From Sphingomonadaceae bacterium (GTDB lineage Bacteria; Pseudomonadota; Alphaproteobacteria; Sphingomonadales; Sphingomonadaceae): DNA of 11,528 nt. The notes under the pieces were generated by a model that saw nothing but the letters and a program-made list of their open reading frames with translations, had not been told where the DNA came from and did not search any database. The stretch covers positions 1 through 11,528 of the forward strand of contig JACMKH010000030.1 of NCBI GenBank assembly GCA_014380205.1, written 5' to 3'. The translations under genes were made by a program, and so were the position numbers. Below, one piece after another: positions 7,740 to 11,528 of the stretch (position 1 is its first letter; every line of letters begins with the position of its first letter).

Positions 7740-7759
7740 CGGTCAACGGCGTCTGACCG
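7740..7759. terminator. Hairpin after thiE, weak terminator candidate
   Basis: CGGTCA (7740-7745) and TGACCG (7754-7759) form a perfect 6-bp stem with an 8-base loop, starting two bases after the thiE stop. No T-run follows on either strand, so termination is doubtful. The stop codon of the minus-strand small gene lies inside the left arm. Confidence 0.3.
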
Positions 7760-7862
7760 GGCAGGACATGCCGCGTTGGAAGCGCGAAGCCGTCACCGTG
7801 CGTGCCAGGCCGAACAGGCCCGCGGCGAGGGGTGTGGCGGATCGGGAAACGGAAGGCGTCAT
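7743..7862 (-). CDS. Candidate small protein of 39 residues
   Basis: Unrecognised. The frame starts at ATG 7862 and ends at TGA 7743. AAAGGAG lies six bases before the ATG, one of the best ribosome binding sites in the window, and this is the main evidence. The product is basic (about seven Arg, a C-terminal RRR, no acidic residues), with a short hydrophobic stretch ATPLAAGLFGLA near residues 9-20 and one Cys at 34. It could be a small membrane-associated peptide or could have no stable fold. Upstream there is a phased direct repeat and a possible -10. It is convergent with thiE and divergent from the L,D-transpeptidase gene. Chance occurrence is not excluded. Confidence 0.45.
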   Translation of the reverse strand: MTPSVSRSATPLAAGLFGLARTVTASRFQRGMSCPVRRR

Positions 7863-7903
7863 CGGTCGCTCCTTTGGCTCGAACGGCGCGACCCGTAATT
7901 CGG

Positions 7904-7936
7904 CCGATAGGCGCGTCGCGCTGAGCCGCCGCTGAA
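7904..7936 (-). promoter_or_regulatory. Putative regulated promoter with TTCAGC/CTCAGC direct repeat
   Basis: On the minus strand TTCAGC (7936-7931) and CTCAGC (7925-7920) recur with 11-bp spacing, one helical turn apart. Eleven bases after the second pentamer CTCAG comes TATCGG (7909-7904), a possible -10. This layout resembles OmpR/PhoB-family response-regulator sites that replace a -35. A start site near 7897 would give a leader of about 35 bases to the small gene at 7862. The regulator is unknown; a ChvI-type regulator is one possibility for this class. Confidence 0.35.
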
Positions 7937-8043
7937 CGTCGCGTTCATCGCTCGTATTGCCGCAGCGCGGCCCTGCTTGCTCGAAGGAAAGATCGCCGTC
8001 GCCAATCGTTATGGCGGGACAACGAGTTCAGGGAGTACGCGTG

Positions 8044-9156
8044 ATGGGTAAGCTGCTGGCGGTGCTGGTCCTGCTGGGACTGGGCATCTGGGGTGCCGTC
8101 GAGGCGGGACTGATTCGGATCGGCAATGGCGACGGCGAAGCGCAATCGGCGTCGGCGGATGCGCCCGCCGCGCCTGCCCAACCTACCGTCGCCGCCTATT
8201 TCCCCGCCGAGGATTCAGCGATCCCGACGAGCGCCGGACCCGATCCGCGCCCGGTCATGCAGGCGCAAGTCATCCTCGAACGGCTCGGCTTCTCGTCGGG
8301 GGTTATCGACGGCGAGGAGGGCGCTTCGTTGGCCGCCGCGCTGCGCGGCTTCCAGGTCGCCAACAGCATCCAGGCGAGCGGCGCGCTCGACGAGCGGACG
8401 CGCGAAGCGCTGGCGCGCTGGGATCACATCCCTTCGACGCGCACGATCACGATCAGCGAGGAATTCGCGCGAGGGCCCTACGTCCGCGAAATTCCCGACG
8501 ATCCGGAGGACCAGGCGCGGCTGTCGCGGCTGGGCTACACCAACCTGATGGAGAAGCTGGCCGAACGCTTCCACACCACGCGCGAGACGCTGATCGCGCT
8601 CAACTCGCCGCAAACGCGCGTCGGGCCGGGCGCGCGGATCGTCGTGCCCAACACGGGCAACGACCGGATTGCGTCTGATGCCGCGGGCGACCGCGAGTGG
8701 CTGCGCACGCTCGCGACGCTCGGCGTCGGAACCGATCAGCCCCGCGCCGCGAGCATTATCGTCGACCAATCGGACGGCGTGCTGATGGCGTTCGACGAGG
8801 ACGACCGGCTCATTGGCCAGTTCCCCGCGACGATGGGGAGCGAGCGGGACCCGCTGCCGGTCGGCGAGTGGCGCATCCTCGGCGTGTCGTTCAACCCCGA
8901 ATTCCACTATAACCCCGAGCTGTTCTGGGACGTCGAGGACAGCGAGAACGACGTCACGCTGCCGCCCGGCCCCAACAGCCCGGTCGGCGTGGTGTGGATC
9001 GACCTCTCCAAGGAGCATTACGGCATCCACGGCACGCCCGAGCCCCGGAACATCGGCCGCACCGAAAGCCACGGCTGCATCCGCCTGACCAACTGGGACG
9101 CGGCGCGGCTGGCGCTGATGGTGCGCAGCGGGGTGCGGGCGACCTTCCGCGCCTGA
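8044..9156 (+). CDS. L,D-transpeptidase with peptidoglycan-binding and LysM-like segments
   Basis: L,D-transpeptidases make 3-3 peptide cross-links in peptidoglycan or attach proteins to it, in the periplasm. The 370-residue product starts with a hydrophobic segment (MGKLLAVLVLLGLGIWGAV), a signal peptide or membrane anchor. An Ala/Pro-rich linker follows, then a peptidoglycan_binding_1-type domain (about 70-126), a LysM-like stretch LMEKLAERFHTTRETLIALN (168-187) ending in GARIVVPN, and a YkuD catalytic domain (about 235-370). The YkuD motif is present: His329 in YGIHGTPEP and SHGCIRLTN (342-350) with nucleophile Cys345. The start is chosen at the ATG at 8044, with AGGGAG at 8030-8035; a GTG at 8041 and an ATG at 8011 are also in frame. 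It overlaps the M23 gene by one base. Confidence 0.92.
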   Translation: MGKLLAVLVLLGLGIWGAVEAGLIRIGNGDGEAQSASADAPAAPAQPTVAAYFPAEDSAIPTSAGPDPRPVMQAQVILERLGFSSGVIDGEEGASLAAALRGFQVANSIQASGALDERTREALARWDHIPSTRTITISEEFARGPYVREIPDDPEDQARLSRLGYTNLMEKLAERFHTTRETLIALNSPQTRVGPGARIVVPNTGNDRIASDAAGDREWLRTLATLGVGTDQPRAASIIVDQSDGVLMAFDEDDRLIGQFPATMGSERDPLPVGEWRILGVSFNPEFHYNPELFWDVEDSENDVTLPPGPNSPVGVVWIDLSKEHYGIHGTPEPRNIGRTESHGCIRLTNWDAARLALMVRSGVRATFRA

Positions 9157-9734
9157 TGCGGCGGACGCTCGCCCTTGTCGGAGGCGTGGCCGCGCTGCTG
9201 TCTCTGCTCTTCCTCGTCTGGGTCTATGGTTTTGGCCGGGTTGTCGACCGGGGGATGCGTGAGGAGGCCGCGCCCCGCGACGCCGGGCAGGTGGTCGCGG
9301 GCGAGCTGATGATCCCCGTGCTCGGCGTCACCCCCGCCGCGCTCTCGGACACTTTCACCCAAGCCCGCGCGGGCGGCGATCGCCGTCACGACGCGATCGA
9401 CATCGCCGCGCCCGCGGGAACGCTCGTCGTCGCCGCCGCGCCGGGGACGGTCGAGAAGCTGTTCCGCAGCGATGACGGCGGCAACACGGTCTACGTCCGC
9501 TCGCGCGACGGCCGCTTCATCCATTATTACGCTCACCTGCACGGCTATGCGCGGGGCCTGCGCGAGGGCGCGAATGTCGAGACGGGCGATCCGCTGGGCG
9601 CGGTGGGCGCGTCCGGCAACGCCGATCCGGCCGCGCCGCATCTCCATTTTTCGGTGCATCGCCTGGCGCCGGGCGAGAGCTGGTGGCAGGGGAGGGCGGT
9701 CAATCCCTACCCGCTGCTGACCGATCCCGACTGA
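9156..9734 (+). CDS. M23 family metallopeptidase (membrane-anchored)
   Basis: M23 (LytM-type) zinc peptidases cleave peptidoglycan cross-bridges, or, when degenerate, activate amidases. The 192-residue product has an N-terminal membrane segment (about 4-26) and a periplasmic LytM domain. Zinc and catalytic residues look intact: His78 and Asp82 in RRHDAIDIA, HYYAHL (123-128) with His127, and PHLHFSV with His162 and His164. An active enzyme is therefore likely. The ATG overlaps the stop of the L,D-transpeptidase gene as TGATG, so the two are probably translated together and act on the same wall. It is a short, single-domain form with no coiled coil, unlike EnvC or NlpD. Confidence 0.9.
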   Translation: MRRTLALVGGVAALLSLLFLVWVYGFGRVVDRGMREEAAPRDAGQVVAGELMIPVLGVTPAALSDTFTQARAGGDRRHDAIDIAAPAGTLVVAAAPGTVEKLFRSDDGGNTVYVRSRDGRFIHYYAHLHGYARGLREGANVETGDPLGAVGASGNADPAAPHLHFSVHRLAPGESWWQGRAVNPYPLLTDPD

Positions 9735-9744
9735 GCCGCGCGGG

Positions 9745-9773
9745 TTGCCGCGTCCGGCCGCCGCCGCTAGATC
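9745..9773 (+). promoter_or_regulatory. Putative promoter of efp
   Basis: TTGCCG (9745-9750) and TAGATC (9768-9773) are 17 bp apart, giving a start site near 9780 and a leader of about 27 bases before the efp ATG. The two hexamers and the spacing closely match the 6S promoter in this window, which raises confidence in both. Confidence 0.45.
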
Positions 9774-9806
9774 GCGCGCAACTCTTTCCCCACGAGACTT
9801 GCCCAC

Positions 9807-10370
9807 ATGAAGATCAGCGGCGTGGACATCCGTCCCGGCAACATCATCGAATATGAAAAAGGCCTGTGGAAGGCGACCAAGATTCAGCACACCCAGCCGG
9901 GCAAGGGCGGCGCCTATATGCAGGTCGAGATGAAGAACCTCATCGACGGCCGCAAGAACAACGTCCGCTTCCGCTCGGCCGAGACGGTCGAGAAGGTCCG
10001 GCTCGACACGCGCGATTTCCAGTTCCTCTATGCCGAGGGGGAGGGCCTCGTGTTCATGGACAAGGAGAGCTACGAGCAGGTCACCTTGCCGCGCGATCTC
10101 GTCGGCGACGCGGCGGCTTTCCTCACCGACGGGATGAACGTGATGCTCGAGCTCTACGAGGAGCGGCCGATCAGCGTCGCGTTGCCCGACCACGTCGAGG
10201 CGGTGATCGTCGAGGCCGACGCGGTGGTGAAGGGCCAGACCGCCTCGTCGAGCTACAAGCCCGCGATCCTCGACAACGGCGTGCGCGTGATGGTCCCCCC
10301 GCACATCCAGTCTGGGACACGGATCATCGTCGATGTCTATGCGCAGGAATATGTGAAAAAGGCGGAGTAG
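9807..10370 (+). CDS. efp: Elongation factor P
   Basis: EF-P binds between the ribosomal P and E sites and rescues ribosomes stalled at consecutive prolines. The 187-residue product starts [16 protein letters not shown] and has the tip loop QPGKGGAY with Lys33, the position that is beta-lysylated in EpmAB-containing bacteria. The C-terminal signature is [18 protein letters not shown] followed by [13 protein letters not shown]. Three beta-barrel domains are implied by the normal length. No modification enzyme gene is in the window. The ribosome binding site is weak (GAGA about ten bases upstream). The inositol monophosphatase-family gene follows after a palindromic element. Confidence 0.97.
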   Translation: MKISGVDIRPGNIIEYEKGLWKATKIQHTQPGKGGAYMQVEMKNLIDGRKNNVRFRSAETVEKVRLDTRDFQFLYAEGEGLVFMDKESYEQVTLPRDLVGDAAAFLTDGMNVMLELYEERPISVALPDHVEAVIVEADAVVKGQTASSSYKPAILDNGVRVMVPPHIQSGTRIIVDVYAQEYVKKAE

Positions 10371-10374
10371 CGTC

Positions 10375-10481
10375 GCCCCTCCCCTTCTGGGGTGGGGCCG
10401 GGGGTGGGGCCTGTCCTCATGGGCAAGCTCTCGGTGAGACTGAAACGCCCCACCCCAACCCCTCCCCTAAGGGAGAGGGGC
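10375..10481. repeat. G/C-rich palindromic intergenic element
   Basis: The left arm at 10375-10410 (G-CCCCTCCCCTTCTGGGGTGGGG, then GGGGGTGGGGC) and the right arm at 10447-10481 (GCCCCACCCCAACCCC, then an inner hairpin) are imperfect inverted copies of 35-36 bases around a 36-base centre. Each arm can also fold on itself. This resembles the dispersed REP/BIME-type elements seen in sphingomonad genomes. It fills nearly all of the efp to phosphatase gap. Confidence 0.75.
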
Positions 10482-10489
10482 TTTGTTTC
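10459..10489 (+). terminator. Possible terminator after efp, within the palindromic element
   Basis: CCCCTC plus CCC (10459-10467) pair with GGG and GAGGGG (10471-10480) with one bulged A and a three-base loop, followed by CTTTGTTTC. It is a plausible but imperfect intrinsic terminator, because the T-run is interrupted by G. Confidence 0.4.
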
Positions 10490-10499
10490 GGAGCATCGC

Positions 10500-11318
10500 A
10501 TGGTTTCCCACTCCGGCCTTCTCACCCTGATGGAGCGCGCTGCGCGCAAGGCGGGGCAGCGGCTGCGGCGCGACTTCGGCGAGGTCGAGCATCTCCAGGT
10601 ATCGCGCAAGGGGCCGGCCGACTTCGTCTCCAAGGCCGATCAGCGCTCGGAGCGCACGCTCTACGACGAGCTGCTCAGGGCGCGGCCCGACTGGGGGTTC
10701 GTGCTCGAGGAAGGCGGCGTCATCGAGGGCGATCCAGTCAAGCCGCGCTGGGTGATCGACCCGCTCGACGGCACCTCGAACTTCCTCCACGGCATCCCCC
10801 ATTTCGCGATCTCGATCGCCGCGCAGGAGCCGCTTCCCGGCGGCGGCTGGGGCGAGGTCACCACCGGCCTCGTCTACCAGCCGATCACTGACGAGAGCTT
10901 CTGGGCCGAGAAGGGCCGGGGCGCCTGGATCCAATCGCAGCGCCTCCGCGTCTCGGCGCGGCGCGACCTCGCCGACGCGCTGATCGCGACGGGCATCCCC
11001 TACAAGGGCCACGGCGACCTCGACCGCTGGAACGCGATTCACGATGCGATAGCGCACGAGGTTGCCGGCGTCCGCCGCTTCGGCGCCGCCGCGCTCGATC
11101 TCGCCTGGGTCGCGGCGGGGCGCTACGATGGTTATTGGGAGGCCGACCTGCACCCCTGGGATGTCGCCGCCGGCATCCTGCTCGTCCGCGAGGCGGGCGG
11201 CTATGTCACCGATTTCCGGGGCGGCGACCAGATGATCGAACGCAGCGAATTCCTCGCGGCGGCCGAGGGGATGCACTCCAAGCTCCACAAGCTGGTCGCG
11301 GGGGCGCTGCGCAAGTGA
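10500..11318 (+). CDS. Inositol monophosphatase-family phosphatase
   Basis: This is a Mg-dependent, Li-sensitive type sugar phosphatase fold (FIG superfamily), cytosolic. The substrate could be inositol 1-phosphate or a related sugar phosphate. The 272-residue product has DFVSKADQRSE (41-51), EEGG with the metal-ligand glutamate (70-73), WVIDPLDGTSNFLHG (84-98) with Asp87 and Asp90, and WEADLHPWDVAAG (213-225) with Asp221. All expected metal ligands are present. The ATG at 10500 is chosen because GGAG lies just upstream and the family N-terminus follows; an earlier in-frame start would translate the palindromic element. It is related to SuhB, but the exact substrate is not shown by the sequence. 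It overlaps the next gene by four bases. Confidence 0.92.
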   Translation: MVSHSGLLTLMERAARKAGQRLRRDFGEVEHLQVSRKGPADFVSKADQRSERTLYDELLRARPDWGFVLEEGGVIEGDPVKPRWVIDPLDGTSNFLHGIPHFAISIAAQEPLPGGGWGEVTTGLVYQPITDESFWAEKGRGAWIQSQRLRVSARRDLADALIATGIPYKGHGDLDRWNAIHDAIAHEVAGVRRFGAAALDLAWVAAGRYDGYWEADLHPWDVAAGILLVREAGGYVTDFRGGDQMIERSEFLAAAEGMHSKLHKLVAGALRK

Positions 11319-11528
11319 AGGCGGCGCTCGCGGCGCTGGCAATTTGCTGTGCTTCGATGGCCATCGCCCAGCCTTGGGCGTCGCCCGTCGCCGACGACGT
11401 CGCCACCGCCGATCTCGACCGCGCCGTGCGCGATTTTCCCGAGAGCGGCGCGCTGCTGCGTCGTCGAGCAGGCGTGGCGCACGAGGCGGGCGACTCCGCC
11501 ACTGTCCGCGATGCGCTGAATCGCCTCG
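11315..11528 (+). CDS. Secreted protein, N-terminal part, possibly with helical repeats (cut by window edge)
   Basis: The frame starts at GTG 11315, overlapping the upstream stop as GTGA, and stays open for 71 codons to the window edge. The product begins with the signal peptide MKAALAALAICCASMAIAQP, probably cleaved after AIA, so it is exported. The following segment, DRAVRDFPESGALLRRRAG then VAHEAGDSATVRDALNRL, resembles one TPR-like helical hairpin. Proteins with such an N-terminus can carry different C-terminal domains, so no function is assigned. Coupling to the phosphatase gene suggests co-expression. Confidence 0.65.
   Translation, partial: MKAALAALAICCASMAIAQPWASPVADDVATADLDRAVRDFPESGALLRRRAGVAHEAGDSATVRDALNRL

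Larger units (their letters stand above)
7739..8043. other. 305-bp intergenic region between thiE and the L,D-transpeptidase gene
   Basis: The left part holds a short inverted repeat after thiE and, on the minus strand, a candidate 39-codon gene with its own ribosome binding site and a phased direct repeat upstream. In the right part (7937-8043) I see GAACG/CGTTC as a short inverted repeat at 7934-7946 and the AGGGAG ribosome binding site of the next gene at 8030-8035. I find no convincing plus-strand promoter. Confidence 0.6.

Noticed and set aside
9018..10304. A 428-codon antisense frame across the M23 and efp genes
   Set aside because: It spans three well-supported plus-strand genes and has shadow-type composition, so it is an effect of codon bias and not a gene.
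10392..10499. An N-terminal extension of the phosphatase through the palindromic element
   Set aside because: The extra residues come from repeat DNA; the ATG at 10500 with GGAG upstream fits the family start.

Overview
This window is a high-GC, typically alphaproteobacterial chromosome segment. Gene order and protein style (6S RNA beside zapA and the folate cyclo-ligase gene, a tkt-gap-pgk-class I aldolase-thiE run, efp followed by an inositol monophosphatase-family gene, and palindromic repeats of the kind common in sphingomonads) point to Sphingomonadales, probably Sphingomonadaceae. This placement comes from recognising gene families, not from a database search.

Layout. Minus strand, 1-1089: a coiled-coil protein gene (ZauP-like candidate), zapA, a 6S RNA gene and the 5' part of a 5-formyltetrahydrofolate cyclo-ligase gene, in that transcriptional order. 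Plus strand, 1233-6598: transketolase, NAD-type GAPDH, phosphoglycerate kinase and class I fructose-bisphosphate aldolase, with an intrinsic terminator and a possible promoter between gap and pgk. A small putative lipoprotein gene lies convergent to the aldolase gene (minus, 6595-6969). Then come a 64-bp palindromic repeat, thiE (7115-7738), and a 305-bp gap holding a strong candidate for an unlisted 39-codon gene on the minus strand. Plus strand, 8044-9734: an L,D-transpeptidase and an M23 metallopeptidase gene, translationally coupled. Then efp (9807-10370), a 107-bp G/C-rich palindromic element, an inositol monophosphatase-family phosphatase (10500-11318), and the 5' end of a secreted-protein gene overlapping it by four bases.

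How the genes fit together. tkt, gap, pgk and the aldolase cover lower glycolysis/gluconeogenesis and the non-oxidative pentose phosphate branch. thiE makes thiamine phosphate, the precursor of the transketolase cofactor. The L,D-transpeptidase/M23 pair acts on peptidoglycan. The zapA pair belongs to Z-ring assembly, and 6S RNA regulates RNA polymerase.

Most of this is conserved housekeeping DNA, and I do not see a large undescribed system. The parts worth a second look are small: the cyclo-ligase frame that stays open through the whole 6S RNA gene with no ordinary start codon after it, the 6S promoter whose -10 begins on the zapA stop codon, the 39-codon gene with a near-perfect ribosome binding site and an 11-bp-phased direct repeat upstream, and two different palindromic intergenic elements.
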